From the NCBI GenBank assembly GCA_022241605.1, contig JAKOMQ010000004.1, positions 92,216 through 156,215 on the forward strand: DNA of 64,000 nucleotides. The letters run 5' to 3'. The DNA comes from Aquimonas sp. Lineage in GTDB: Bacteria > Pseudomonadota > Gammaproteobacteria > Xanthomonadales > Xanthomonadaceae. The number at the start of each line of letters is the position of its first letter. Positions within the stretch are counted from its first letter, which is position 1. The position numbers were made by a program, and so were the translations under genes. Shown piece by piece: positions 50,045-59,462 of this stretch. The notes below the pieces were generated by a model that worked only from the letters and a program-made list of their open reading frames with translations, was not told the DNA's origin and did not search any database.

Positions 50045-51064
50045 TCAGAGGTCCTGGTGATAGCGCACGTAGGGCACGCGCCCCCCGGCTTCATCGACCG
50101 CGGAGGGCAGCTCCCTCAGCGGCCACTGGCCGACGTCACCGCGATTCCAGTATTGGGTGGCGCCCACGCTGAGCGCGCCTCGCCAAGGCGTGCGCCAGGA
50201 CAGGCCCAGATCGAGGCTGTTCACGCTGCCGGGTCTGCCCTGCAGCTCAATGACCCGGCTGGTCAGCGCACCGCTGAAGTCGCCGAACCCTGCAGCCACA
50301 CGCAGCGAGTCGCTCTCGAACACGGGGACCATCTGGCCCCACAGGTTGACGCTCTCGTTGCGACCCCGCAGCTGCTGGACGCCGAGGCTGAGCCAGCCGT
50401 CGGTGCCGATGCTCATGCTGCCCTCCAGTTGCACCGAAAACGCGGCGGTGCGCGATGTCGGGAGATTCAGCCCAAGCGCGCCGAAGTCCATCAGGCCCGG
50501 CTGTTCGAGGGCGATGCTGCTGCCTCCCGGCACTCGCTGCGGCTGCCGCGGATCGAGCCAGCCGAGGCCGAAGCTCAGGTCCAGGCTAGCGCTACCCAGA
50601 TTCCAGTGGCTGCTTAAACCGACTCCCTGGCCGTAGCCCGGCAGCGCGAGCGGTTCCACTTCCAGACGCGCCAGCAGGCACTGCCTCACAAACCCCAAGC
50701 TGCCGCCATTACTGCTTTCGCAGAGCAGCGCGAGCCCGGGGGGGCGTTGCTCCAGCGCGAGTGCCCTCACCGGATCACGGCCGGGCGCTGTCGTTCGCCG
50801 CTCGACCGTCGAACCGCGAAACCCGCGGCTGCCTGTCAGGCCCTGCAGCCAGCCCAGAATCGAACGTTCGCCGGAGCTGACCACGATCGTACCTGGCGTC
50901 ATGCCCGGCGGAACCTCTGCGTCCGCTGCGGGGGCGGTCAGCAGTTCGTGGGCCTCAGGCTCAGGCTCTCGCTCCCACGCCGCGCTCGCCACAGCACATG
51001 GCAGCAGACTTGCCAGCAGTGCGGCCAGAGCCTTGGGGTAGAGGTGGCGTTCGGGGAAGCTCAC
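50045..51064 (-). CDS. Uncharacterised exported protein, beta-strand-rich
   Basis: 339 residues from the GTG at 51064, chosen because it puts a signal peptide (ALAALLASLLPCAVASA) at the N-terminus; an ATG 34 codons upstream would bury it. After a Glu/Pro-rich linker the C-terminal 200 residues alternate polar and hydrophobic residues with many Gly (SLDLSFGLGWLDPRQPQ, LSLGVQQLRGRNESVNLWG, LRVAAGFGDFSG, LDLGLSWRTPWRGALSVGA), which suggests a small outer-membrane beta-barrel. The terminus ends in Leu rather than the classic Phe. I do not recognise a family. Confidence 0.6.
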   Translation of the reverse strand: MSFPERHLYPKALAALLASLLPCAVASAAWEREPEPEAHELLTAPAADAEVPPGMTPGTIVVSSGERSILGWLQGLTGSRGFRGSTVERRTTAPGRDPVRALALEQRPPGLALLCESSNGGSLGFVRQCLLARLEVEPLALPGYGQGVGLSSHWNLGSASLDLSFGLGWLDPRQPQRVPGGSSIALEQPGLMDFGALGLNLPTSRTAAFSVQLEGSMSIGTDGWLSLGVQQLRGRNESVNLWGQMVPVFESDSLRVAAGFGDFSGALTSRVIELQGRPGSVNSLDLGLSWRTPWRGALSVGATQYWNRGDVGQWPLRELPSAVDEAGGRVPYVRYHQDL

Positions 51065-51385
51065 TGGGTGGGGTCCGGGCAGTATCGGTGACCTGACGGT
51101 TAATGAGTCGTCGAGATGAGTCCACAAGTTCCCCAAGGGTCGGAGGGGCTGTGGCGTCGCGCTCAACGGGGGCGGTGGGAAGGTCCGCCCGCAACGGCTT
51201 CGCTATTTTACGCGATGTTAACGCCAAGCTCGACCCACCGATAGCGGTACTTGGTGGCGACGCCTTCCGTCCGGCGCTTGCCTTCGGTCGTCGGAAACCC
51301 CGCATAATCGAAGGGTGGGGGACGAATTCCATGGACGGCATTCATCGGGAGTCGCGGACGGCTGGCAGCAGGTTCGGCAGGCCGC
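51065..51385. other. 321-bp gap upstream of the GGDEF-EAL gene
   Basis: Divergent intergenic region. It contains a modest AT-rich patch (CTATTTTACGCGATGTTAACG, about 51201-51221) and a CATAAT hexamer near 51302, possible promoter elements for either gene. I cannot support a gene here. Confidence 0.4.
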
Positions 51386-54300
51386 ATGGACTCGATGGCG
51401 TCTTTGGAGTCGTTTTCCGCAGCACATTTCTCCACGGGTCGGTCGGCGGAGCATCACAGAGTGTCAATGGAGCCATGGTCCACGGTGGCGGCCGCCAATG
51501 CCGGCGGCCCCCTTAACGATGCGCTGCCCAGCGAGGGGCCGGCGCTGGACCAGATGCTTTCTCGCGCGCTGGAGCCGCTGAAGGCGGGGCGCGGGCCCAT
51601 CTCCGCACGCTTGTTTGCCGACACGGCCGGGGCGTCTCCCATCGCGGAGGTCCAAGTTGGATCGCATGCGTTCCGCGTGCCGCAGCCCGCCAGCCTTTGC
51701 TGGCAGGACGTCGTGCTGGGTGATTGCCGATTGGAGTTGGCCTGGGGCGAGGGGCCGCCGCTTTCCGTGGACGAGGAAGCCGCCCTTCTGCGCGGGCTCA
51801 AACCCGGCCTGCCTGCAGCGCTTGAGCTCGCGCGGCTGAAGTCGGCGCTCGGGCGTCTGGGCGAAGCCGAGCGCCTGCAGCGAGCGCTGTATCGGATCGC
51901 CGAGCTCGCCAGCGGTGAGCGCGATCTGGGCGAGGTGGTGGCCGGCGTGCACGCCACCCTTGGCGAGTTGATGTATGCCGAGAACTTCTACATCGCCCTG
52001 CTCGACGGTGAGCACCGGTTTCTGACCTTTCCCTACTTCCGGGACAGCGTGGATCCATTGGTGCCGGATCCGTCGGAGGCGATTGCGCTCGACGAATACC
52101 GCGGATCGCTGACCGAGCACGTGTTGCGCACTGGTGAAACCCTGATGGGCCCCTCGCTTGAACTGCTGGCCGAAGCCGGTCTGAATGCGTGCCCGGAGTC
52201 GTTTGGTCCGCAATCGGTCGACTGGCTGGGCGTGCCGCTGCGCAGGCGCGGCGAGGTGTTCGGCGTAGTGGTGATGCAAAGCTATGACCCGGCCTTGCGC
52301 TACAGCGATCGCGACCGCGCGCTGTTGACCTACGTGGCTCAGCATGTGGCGACTGCCTTGGAGCGCAAGCTCGCCCAGGAAGAGCTGGAGCGGCGGGTCG
52401 CAGAGCGGACCGATGAATTGCGCATAGCCAATCTCGCGCTGCGCGCGGAGATCGAAGAGCGGCACCGGGCCGATCGCCTGCAGGCCGCGCTGTTCCGAAT
52501 CGCAGAGCTGGGCTCCTCCGGGGGGAGTCTCCAGGAGTTCTTCGCGGCGGTCCACAGGGTGGTCTCAGAGCTGCTCTTCGCCGCCAATTTCTACATCGCG
52601 CTATACGAGCCTGGCGACGATCAGCTGAGCTTTCCCTATTCGGTGGACCAGCATGATCGGCAGCGGCCACCCCGGCGCGCGGGTCGCGGCATGACCGAAT
52701 ACGTGCTGCGCACCGGGCGTCCGATCCTGGCGGAGCGGTCCGCCATCGAGTCACTTGTGGAGCAGGGCCAGGTCGAGAGCTCGGGAACTCAAGCCCGCAG
52801 CTGGCTGGGAGTGCCGCTGGTCTGCAATGCGGCCACGGTCGGGGTGCTCGCGGTGCAGAGTTATGACAACGCCCAGCAGTATGAGCGCCGCGACCAGGAG
52901 CTGCTGACGTTCGTGTCCTACCACGTCGCCAATGCGTTGGAGCGCAAGCGCGCCAACGATTCGTTGCGACAGGCCTACGCCGAGCTGGAGCGCCGCGTTG
53001 AGCAGCGTACGCAGGCGCTGTTCGAGGCCAATCGCGATCTGCGCCAGCAGATCACCGAGCGTGAGCGCATCGAATGGCAGCTCAAGCATGCCGCGCTGCA
53101 TGACGCGCTGACCGGCTTGCCCAATCGCAGCTACCTGATGACCCGGCTGGGCGAGGCGCTGGAGCGCTATGGACGGGAGCGCCAGGAGTGCTTCGCGGTG
53201 CTGTTCCTGGACCTCGACCGCTTCAAGGTGGTCAATGATTCGGTTGGCCATCTGGTGGGCGATGAACTGCTCAAGGAAGCCGGCGCCCGCATCGCCGCCA
53301 GCATCGGACGGCGCGGCACCATCGCGCGGCTTGGCGGAGATGAGTTCGCGATCCTGATTGAAGGCGTCGAGGCCGAGAACGAGGCGATTGAGGCTGCCGC
53401 TCGCATCATCGCGGCCATGGAACTGCCCGTGCGCGCCGGCGGCAAGGAGCTGTACAGCTCGGTCAGCATTGGCATCGTCATGGCCCAGCCTCACTATCGA
53501 AGCCCGGCCGAGCTGCTGCGTGATGCCGACATCGCGCTGTACCGCGCCAAAGCCAATGGCCGTCGCCGTTTCGAGCTTTTCGACGAGACACTGCGCCGCG
53601 AGGCGCTCCTGCAGCTGGAGCTGGAGGGCAACCTGCGGCGCGCGCTGGTGCGCAGCGAATTCGAGCCGGTGTTCCAGCCGATCCTGCGCCTCGACACCTG
53701 CGAAGTCGCCGGCTACGAGGCGCTCCTGCGCTGGCGCCATCCGCAGCGCGGCCTGCTTGCGCCGGCCGATTTCCTGACCCACGCCGAAGAGTCCGGGCTG
53801 CTGGAAGCGATCGACTGGCAGATCTATGAGCTCGTCTTCGCCCAGGCCTGGCAGCTTGTGGCCGATGGTGGTTACGTCAGCATCAACGTCGGCGCCAGGC
53901 ATCTGCGCTCTGCCCAGTTTCTGCCGGAGTTGCTGCGCATGCTTGCCCGCTATGAACTCCCGCCCCAGCGGCTTCGTATCGAGGTGACCGAGCGTAGCCT
54001 GTTCGAGCAGCCTGAATTGGCGCGCGAACTGCTGGCTGCGCTGCGGGCGGCCGGGGTATCACTGGCTCTCGACGACTTCGGTACGGGCTATTCGTCCCTG
54101 AGCTACCTGCACCAGTTCCCCCTGCAGGTTCTCAAGATCGATCGCAGCTTCATCGAGGCCCTCGACCGGCCGGAGCCCGGCAACGCCCTCGCCGTGCTCA
54201 GTGCGGTGTGTGCCCTCGGTGCCTCGCTTGGAATGGAAGTGGTGGCTGAGGGCATCGAGACCGAGTCGCAGCTGCGTCAGGTGAAGGCTTTGGGCTGTGG

Positions 54301-54394
54301 CTTCGGCCAAGGCTATCTGCTGGGCTTGCCCCAGCCGCTGGCGGCCATACAGGGCCCCGCCGTGCCGCCGCGGGCGATGGCGGTCGCTCCTTGA
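51386..54394 (+). CDS. Double-GAF GGDEF-EAL cyclic-di-GMP protein
   Basis: 1002 residues, soluble. Two tandem GAF sensor modules, about 165-325 and 370-525, similar to each other (NFYIALLDGEHRFLTFPYF and NFYIALYEPGDDQLSFPYS; SVDWLGVPLRRRGEVFGVVV and ARSWLGVPLVCNAATVGVLA), each followed by a coiled coil ERRVAERTDEL / ERRVEQRTQAL. Then GGDEF (HDALTGLPNRSYL, ARLGGDEFAIL) and EAL (GYEALLRWRHPQRG, EVTERSLFE, LDDFGTGYSSLSYL, VVAEGIETESQL), both with signature residues intact. The inhibitory RxxD site before GGDEF is absent (RRGT). It may make and/or degrade c-di-GMP. ATG at 51467 is an alternative start. Confidence 0.93.
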   Translation: MDSMASLESFSAAHFSTGRSAEHHRVSMEPWSTVAAANAGGPLNDALPSEGPALDQMLSRALEPLKAGRGPISARLFADTAGASPIAEVQVGSHAFRVPQPASLCWQDVVLGDCRLELAWGEGPPLSVDEEAALLRGLKPGLPAALELARLKSALGRLGEAERLQRALYRIAELASGERDLGEVVAGVHATLGELMYAENFYIALLDGEHRFLTFPYFRDSVDPLVPDPSEAIALDEYRGSLTEHVLRTGETLMGPSLELLAEAGLNACPESFGPQSVDWLGVPLRRRGEVFGVVVMQSYDPALRYSDRDRALLTYVAQHVATALERKLAQEELERRVAERTDELRIANLALRAEIEERHRADRLQAALFRIAELGSSGGSLQEFFAAVHRVVSELLFAANFYIALYEPGDDQLSFPYSVDQHDRQRPPRRAGRGMTEYVLRTGRPILAERSAIESLVEQGQVESSGTQARSWLGVPLVCNAATVGVLAVQSYDNAQQYERRDQELLTFVSYHVANALERKRANDSLRQAYAELERRVEQRTQALFEANRDLRQQITERERIEWQLKHAALHDALTGLPNRSYLMTRLGEALERYGRERQECFAVLFLDLDRFKVVNDSVGHLVGDELLKEAGARIAASIGRRGTIARLGGDEFAILIEGVEAENEAIEAAARIIAAMELPVRAGGKELYSSVSIGIVMAQPHYRSPAELLRDADIALYRAKANGRRRFELFDETLRREALLQLELEGNLRRALVRSEFEPVFQPILRLDTCEVAGYEALLRWRHPQRGLLAPADFLTHAEESGLLEAIDWQIYELVFAQAWQLVADGGYVSINVGARHLRSAQFLPELLRMLARYELPPQRLRIEVTERSLFEQPELARELLAALRAAGVSLALDDFGTGYSSLSYLHQFPLQVLKIDRSFIEALDRPEPGNALAVLSAVCALGASLGMEVVAEGIETESQLRQVKALGCGFGQGYLLGLPQPLAAIQGPAVPPRAMAVAP

Positions 54395-54409
54395 GGGCGG
54401 CGTCGGTCT

Positions 54410-54480
54410 GAGCGCCTGTGAAAAAACCATCCGCCTGCTGCGGCCGCCGCTGGACGCCCGTGGCGGGAGATGCGCGCCAC
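54410..54480 (+). repeat. Dispersed repeat, left part only (copy 4)
   Basis: GAGCGCCTGTGAAAAAACCA then TCCGCCTGCTGCGGCCGCCG and CTGGACGCCCGTGGCGG, 15 bp after the GGDEF-EAL stop. Nearly identical to the left half of the 9609-9784 copy; no right end is found before ppc at 54596. Confidence 0.8.
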
Positions 54481-54595
54481 GGGTTCTACTCAAGATCCCA
54501 TCCTTTGGCTCAGCCAAGGGTCAGCCGCCGCCGCTTTCCTTTGCTGGCGGTTCCGCGTTAGCGTGCCTGCCGCACCGCAGCAAACACGGAACGTG

Positions 54596-57352
54596 ATGAA
54601 CCACATGCATACCCCTGCCGCCGAACCCGAAACCGAGCCGATGCGCGAAATCGAGCTCACGAGCAGCGATCAGGCCCTGCGTGACGACGTCAAGCGCCTC
54701 GGTGCTCTGGTGGGAGCAGTCATAGATGACCAGGAAGGCAAGGCCTTCTTCGACCGCGTCGAAGCTCTGCGCCGGATGGCTATCCAGCGCCGTGAGAAAG
54801 GCGAACCGCTGGATGCGCTGGTCGTCGCCCTCGATGGTTTGCCCTTGGATCGTGCCGAGGCGCTGGTGCGCGCATTCGCGACTTATTTCGGGGTCGTCAA
54901 CCTGGCCGAGCGCATTCATCGCATCCGCCGCCGACGCGACTACCAGAAGAGTGAGGCAGCTCCGCAGCCGGGCTCACTGCGCGCGGTCATCGCGGAGCTT
55001 GCGGCGGATGGGGTCGGGTTCGAGCAACTGCTGGCGCTGCTTCGGCGCATGCAGATCGAGCCGGTGTTCACCGCGCACCCTACCGAGGCGGTGAGACGCG
55101 CGCTGCTGGAGAAAGAGGCCGAGGTGGTGCGTTGCCTGGTCGAGGACCTCGATCGGACGCGCACGCCAAACGAGCGCAAGGTGGATCTCGCCCGTATCCG
55201 TATGGCGCTGACCTCGGGTTGGCAGACCGCGGAAAACGCGATCGAAAAGCCGACGGTAGCCGACGAGCTTGAGCACGTCAGTTACTACCTGGGCAACGTG
55301 CTGTATCGGGTCCTGCCGGTGTTCCATGAGCTGCTGGCCGAAGCAGTCGAGGAGGTCTACGGCCGCCCTTTGCCCGCGCTGCCGCCCCTGCTGCGCTTTG
55401 GAACCTGGGTTGGCGGCGATATGGACGGCAATCCCAACGTCGGCGCCGATACGGTGGCAGCCAGCATGGCCGCCCAGCGCAGCCTCATCATCGGCAACTA
55501 TCGCGCCGAACTCGTCCACCTGGCCGGACTGCTCACGCAGTCGCTGGGGCGGGTCGGGGTGGACCCGCGCGTGACCCTGCGCATCGACGACTACCGCGGC
55601 CGGCTGGGTGAGGCGGCGCAGGGGCTGCGCTCCCGCCATGACGACATGCCCTACCGGCAGCTGCTTCACCTGATGGCGCTGCGCCTGGCTGCGACTGAAG
55701 CCGAGGCCGCCGAGGCCTACCGCAGTCCGGCCGAGCTGCTCGACGATCTCCGCCTGATCGGCGACTCCCTGCAGAGCCAGCGCGGCGAGCATGCCGGCCT
55801 GTTCGCCCTGCATCGGCTGCAGCGGCGGGTGGAGGCTTTCGGATTCCATCTCGCCTCGCTGGACCAGCGTCAGGACTCGCGCGTTCACGATGAGGCGCTT
55901 GCGGCGCTTCTGCAGGACCCGTCCTGGCCTGCACGGGCGCCGGGCGAGCGCGCTGCGCGGCTGGGCGAGCTGCTTGCCTCGCCGCCTTCGCCCTCCTCAA
56001 GCGGCGACGACGCAGCCCAACGGGTGCTGGATGTGTTCGCCATGCTGGCGCGACTGCGCGCGCGCTATGGCGCCGAGGCTTTCGGGCCCTACATCGTCAG
56101 CATGAGCCGCAGCGCCGCTGACGCGCTGGCGGTGCTTGCGCTGGCGCGCATGGGTGGGCACGCCGATTCGCAGGGGAGGGTGCCACTGGACGTGGCCCCG
56201 CTGTTCGAAACCGTCGATGACCTTGCCGCGGCTCCTGCTGTGGTCTCCGCCCTGCTCGACGATCCGGTGTACCGCGCCCACGTGGCAGCTCGCGGCGAGC
56301 GTCAGGTGGTCATGCTGGGGTATTCGGACAGTTCCAAGGACGCGGGCCTCGTGGCCTCGCGCTGGGCGATCCAGCGCGCGCAGATCGCGCTGTGCGCGCT
56401 GGGTGTCGAGCGCGGGGTGCGCATCCTCTTTTTCCATGGTCGCGGGGGCTCGGCCAGCCGCGGTGGCGGCAAGACCGAGCGCGCCGTGATTGCAGCGCCG
56501 CGCGGCAGTGTCGATGCCTATCTGCGGCTGACCGAGCAGGGCGAGGTCATCCACCGCAAGTACGGGATTCGTGCGCTGGCGCTGCGCAACCTCGAACAGG
56601 CCGCGGGCGCGGTGCTGCGAGCGACCGCCCGTCCGCGTCCTGCGGAGTCCCGCGAACCCCGCTGGCGTGAGGTGACGACAGCGGTGGCTGCCGAGTCGCG
56701 GAGGGTCTATCGCGCATTCGTCCATGAGGATCCGGCGTTCGTGGGCTACTTCCGTGAAGCCACCCCGATCGACGTGATCGAGCGCTTGAAGCTGGGTTCA
56801 CGCCCGGCCAAGCGTGCGGCTGGCGGCCAGGCGGGGGTGGAATCCCTGCGCGCCATCCCCTGGGTCTTTGCGTGGTCGCAGAACCGCTGCAATCTGACCG
56901 CATGGTACGGGGTGGGCAGCGGACTCTCCGCTGCCATCGAGGCCCATGGCGTGGAGCTCATGGCTGAGATGGCGCGCGACTGGCCGTTCTTCGCCACCCT
57001 GGTTGACGACGTCGAGATGGTGCTGGCGAAGACCGAGCTGGATATCTTCGAGCGCTATTCGCAGTTGGCCGGAGCCGCTGCGCACGCTGAGTGCTTTGCG
57101 CGCGTCATCGGTGAGTTCGAGCGTACCCGCGCCGCGGTACTGGCGATCAAGGGCAGCAGTGAGCTTCTGGCCGGCGACCGTCGCCTGCGCCTGTCCATCC
57201 GCCTGCGCAATCCGTATGTGGATCCCATCAGCCTGCTGCAGGTGGATCTGTTGCGGCGTTGGCGCGCCGCCGGGCGGCCGGCGGACGGTCTTTTCCACGC
57301 CTTGGTAGCCACGGTCAATGGCATCGCGGCAGGCGTGCAGAACACCGGATGA
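54596..57352 (+). CDS. ppc: Phosphoenolpyruvate carboxylase
   Basis: 918 residues. Carboxylates PEP to oxaloacetate, replenishing the TCA cycle. Catalytic His161 in PVFTAHPTEAVRRAL, GTWVGGDMDGNPNV, MLGYSDSSKDAG, the Gly-rich loop FFHGRGGSASRGGGKTE, and QNRCNLTAWYGVGSGL; the C-terminus NGIAAGVQNTG supplies the conserved end needed for activity. Start at ATG 54596 (MNHMHTPAAE); ATG 54605 is an equal alternative. Its presence near pckG places opposing PEP-oxaloacetate enzymes 5 kb apart. Confidence 0.95.
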   Translation: MNHMHTPAAEPETEPMREIELTSSDQALRDDVKRLGALVGAVIDDQEGKAFFDRVEALRRMAIQRREKGEPLDALVVALDGLPLDRAEALVRAFATYFGVVNLAERIHRIRRRRDYQKSEAAPQPGSLRAVIAELAADGVGFEQLLALLRRMQIEPVFTAHPTEAVRRALLEKEAEVVRCLVEDLDRTRTPNERKVDLARIRMALTSGWQTAENAIEKPTVADELEHVSYYLGNVLYRVLPVFHELLAEAVEEVYGRPLPALPPLLRFGTWVGGDMDGNPNVGADTVAASMAAQRSLIIGNYRAELVHLAGLLTQSLGRVGVDPRVTLRIDDYRGRLGEAAQGLRSRHDDMPYRQLLHLMALRLAATEAEAAEAYRSPAELLDDLRLIGDSLQSQRGEHAGLFALHRLQRRVEAFGFHLASLDQRQDSRVHDEALAALLQDPSWPARAPGERAARLGELLASPPSPSSSGDDAAQRVLDVFAMLARLRARYGAEAFGPYIVSMSRSAADALAVLALARMGGHADSQGRVPLDVAPLFETVDDLAAAPAVVSALLDDPVYRAHVAARGERQVVMLGYSDSSKDAGLVASRWAIQRAQIALCALGVERGVRILFFHGRGGSASRGGGKTERAVIAAPRGSVDAYLRLTEQGEVIHRKYGIRALALRNLEQAAGAVLRATARPRPAESREPRWREVTTAVAAESRRVYRAFVHEDPAFVGYFREATPIDVIERLKLGSRPAKRAAGGQAGVESLRAIPWVFAWSQNRCNLTAWYGVGSGLSAAIEAHGVELMAEMARDWPFFATLVDDVEMVLAKTELDIFERYSQLAGAAAHAECFARVIGEFERTRAAVLAIKGSSELLAGDRRLRLSIRLRNPYVDPISLLQVDLLRRWRAAGRPADGLFHALVATVNGIAAGVQNTG

Positions 57353-57555
57353 CACCTGATAGGACATAGGCCAGCGGTTGCCGGTGCGCCGCGCCCGACA
57401 GATCATCGGCGTCTGACGGCGTCTTTGGTCGCGGGCAGGCCTTGCTTGCCGTCGCTGTAGCCCCACCATGGCGCCTCCCCGCGTCTTGATCCGCATCCAA
57501 ATCCACCGCCAGCCAGCTGACCATTCGTCACGCTCGGCACACCAGGCTCCCTGCG

Positions 57556-58203
57556 ATGAGCGAACCCATCCAAGAGCGCATCCTCAAGCGCGACCTGTTC
57601 GGTACCATCGCCGAAGTGCAGGGCCTCCCGGGCCGCGCGATCCGCCGCGATACGCGCTCAGCGGCCTTCGGCTTGCGCTGGCTGGCGCGTTGGCTGGCCG
57701 GTCGCGAAGCCCGGGCCCTGCAGCGGCTGCAGGGCGTGCCGGCGGTGCCGCGCCTGTTGTGTTTCGAAGGCGGCGTGCTGGAGCGCAGCCATCTGGGCGG
57801 TGAGGTGATGTACCGCGCCGCGCCGCGCGAGCTGGCCTACTACCGCGAGGCCCGGCGCCTGCTGCAGGCCGTGCATCGCCGCGGGGTGGTCCACAACGAT
57901 CTGGCCAAGGAGGCCAACTGGCTTCAGCTCGACGACGGACGCCCGGCGCTGGTCGACTTCCAGATTGCCTGGATCGGGCGCCCGCGCGCGCCACTGATGC
58001 GTCTGCTGGCCCGCGAGGATCTGCGCCACCTGCTCAAGCACAAGCGCATGTATTGCCCGCAGCACCTGACGCCCGTGGAAAAGCGCCTGCTCAAGCGGCA
58101 GTCCTGGATCCGCCGGCTGTGGTTCGCCACCGGCAAGCGGATCTATCGCTTCCTGACCCGGCGCGTGCTGGGCTGGCGCGATCGCGAGGGCGGCAGCTAC
58201 TGA
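57556..58203 (+). CDS. Small protein kinase-like (RIO/lipopolysaccharide kinase-like) protein
   Basis: 215 residues. A minimal kinase fold: catalytic loop GVVHNDLAKEANWLQ gives the HxD...N pattern, and the metal-binding motif appears as LVDFQIAW (DFQ instead of DFG). The N-lobe is short, with no evident glycine loop; conserved Arg/Lys-rich C-terminus (RMYCPQHLTPVEKRLLKRQS). Relatives act on lipid A/LPS sugars or as RIO-type kinases. The substrate is unknown. It ends 4 bp before the stop of the convergent trans-sulfuration gene. Confidence 0.75.
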   Translation: MSEPIQERILKRDLFGTIAEVQGLPGRAIRRDTRSAAFGLRWLARWLAGREARALQRLQGVPAVPRLLCFEGGVLERSHLGGEVMYRAAPRELAYYREARRLLQAVHRRGVVHNDLAKEANWLQLDDGRPALVDFQIAWIGRPRAPLMRLLAREDLRHLLKHKRMYCPQHLTPVEKRLLKRQSWIRRLWFATGKRIYRFLTRRVLGWRDREGGSY

Positions 58204-58207
58204 CGGA

Positions 58208-59332
58208 TTACAGGCCTGCGAGTGCGGCCTGGAGGTCCTCGACCAGATCGTCGGCGTGCTCCAGCCCGACGGATAGCCGCAGCAGGCCGGGCGGCGATAC
58301 CGGGTTGGCGCCCTCGACCGAGGCGCGGTGCTCGATCAGCGATTCGCAGCCGCCCAGCGAGGTGGCGCAGTGGAACAGGCGGGTGCCACCCGCGACCTTC
58401 AGCGCGGCCTCGCGGCCCGCTGCCAGCTCGAAGCTGAGCATGCCGCCGGGGTGCGTCATCTGTCGGGTGGCAAGCGCGTGCCCGGCGTGCGAGGCCAGGC
58501 CTGGGTAGTGCACGACCGAGACCGCCGGATGCGCGGCCAGCGCCGCCACCACCTTTTCCGCATTGGCGCAGTGCATGGCCATCCGCGCCGGCAGCGAGCG
58601 CAAGCCGCGCAGGATCAGCCAGGCATTGAAGGGGCTGGCGCTGGCGCCCAGCAGCTTGCGTACGTCGAACGCGCGCGCCGCCAGGGCCTCGTCGCGGGCG
58701 AAGCAGAGCAGGCCACCCATCACGTCCGAATGCCCGCCCATGTATTTGGTGGCCGAGTGCATCACCACGTCCGCCCCAAGCGCGATCGGCTGCTGCAGGA
58801 CCGGCGTCGCGAAGGTGCTGTCCACCACCAGCAAGGCGCCCTGTCGATGCGCTGCCTGGGCGCAGGCGGCGATGTCGACCACCTGCATCAGCGGATTGGA
58901 GGGCGTCTCGATCCACAGCGCTCGCGTCTCTCCATCGACGGCGGCGCCCAGCTCGGCCGGGTCGCGTGCGTCCACGAAGCAGGCGGACAAGCCCCAGCGC
59001 GGCAGCCAGTCCTCGGCCAGAACGCGCACGCCGTGGTAGAGATCACGCTGGAACACCACCTTGCCCCCCGCCGGCAGCGACTGCAGCAGGGTGCTGGCCG
59101 CGGCCATGCCGGTCGACAGCAGCAGCGCGCGCGCCGCGCCGTCGAGCGCCGCGGCCGCCGCTTCCAGCCGCGCCTGGGTCGGGTTGTCGTAGCGCTGGTA
59201 CAGGTAGCCGTGGTCCTGGGTGCCGTCGGGCGCGTGCAGGAAGGTCGTCGAAAGATGCAGCGGCGCGACCAGCGCGCCGGTCTCGGGGTCGGGCTCGGCG
59301 CCGATGTGCACGGCGCGGGTTTCAAGGCGCAT
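58208..59332 (-). CDS. PLP-dependent trans-sulfuration enzyme (cystathionine gamma-synthase family)
   Basis: 374 residues. Cys/Met metabolism PLP enzyme, type I fold. N-terminus TRAVHIGAEPDPETGALVAP, YQRYDNPTQARLE, LLLSTGMAAAS, and the PLP-binding Lys in MHSATKYMGGHSDVMGG; the C-terminus has FHCATSLGGCESLIEHRA and LLRLSVGLEHADDLVEDL. Members make or split cystathionine or sulfhydrylate homoserine esters; which reaction applies here cannot be read off. Divergent from the aminotransferase gene. Confidence 0.88.
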   Translation of the reverse strand: MRLETRAVHIGAEPDPETGALVAPLHLSTTFLHAPDGTQDHGYLYQRYDNPTQARLEAAAAALDGAARALLLSTGMAAASTLLQSLPAGGKVVFQRDLYHGVRVLAEDWLPRWGLSACFVDARDPAELGAAVDGETRALWIETPSNPLMQVVDIAACAQAAHRQGALLVVDSTFATPVLQQPIALGADVVMHSATKYMGGHSDVMGGLLCFARDEALAARAFDVRKLLGASASPFNAWLILRGLRSLPARMAMHCANAEKVVAALAAHPAVSVVHYPGLASHAGHALATRQMTHPGGMLSFELAAGREAALKVAGGTRLFHCATSLGGCESLIEHRASVEGANPVSPPGLLRLSVGLEHADDLVEDLQAALAGL

Positions 59333-59462
59333 GGCCGGTCCTGTGGCGGTAGGGCGGCCGCAGTGTGTGCGTGTGCGCACCGGTCGGCAATGGTCGAAGG
59401 TCAGCACGACCGCCGCTCTGCGATACTGCACGGCTACGCCCCAGTCCCAGAGACCTGCTGCG

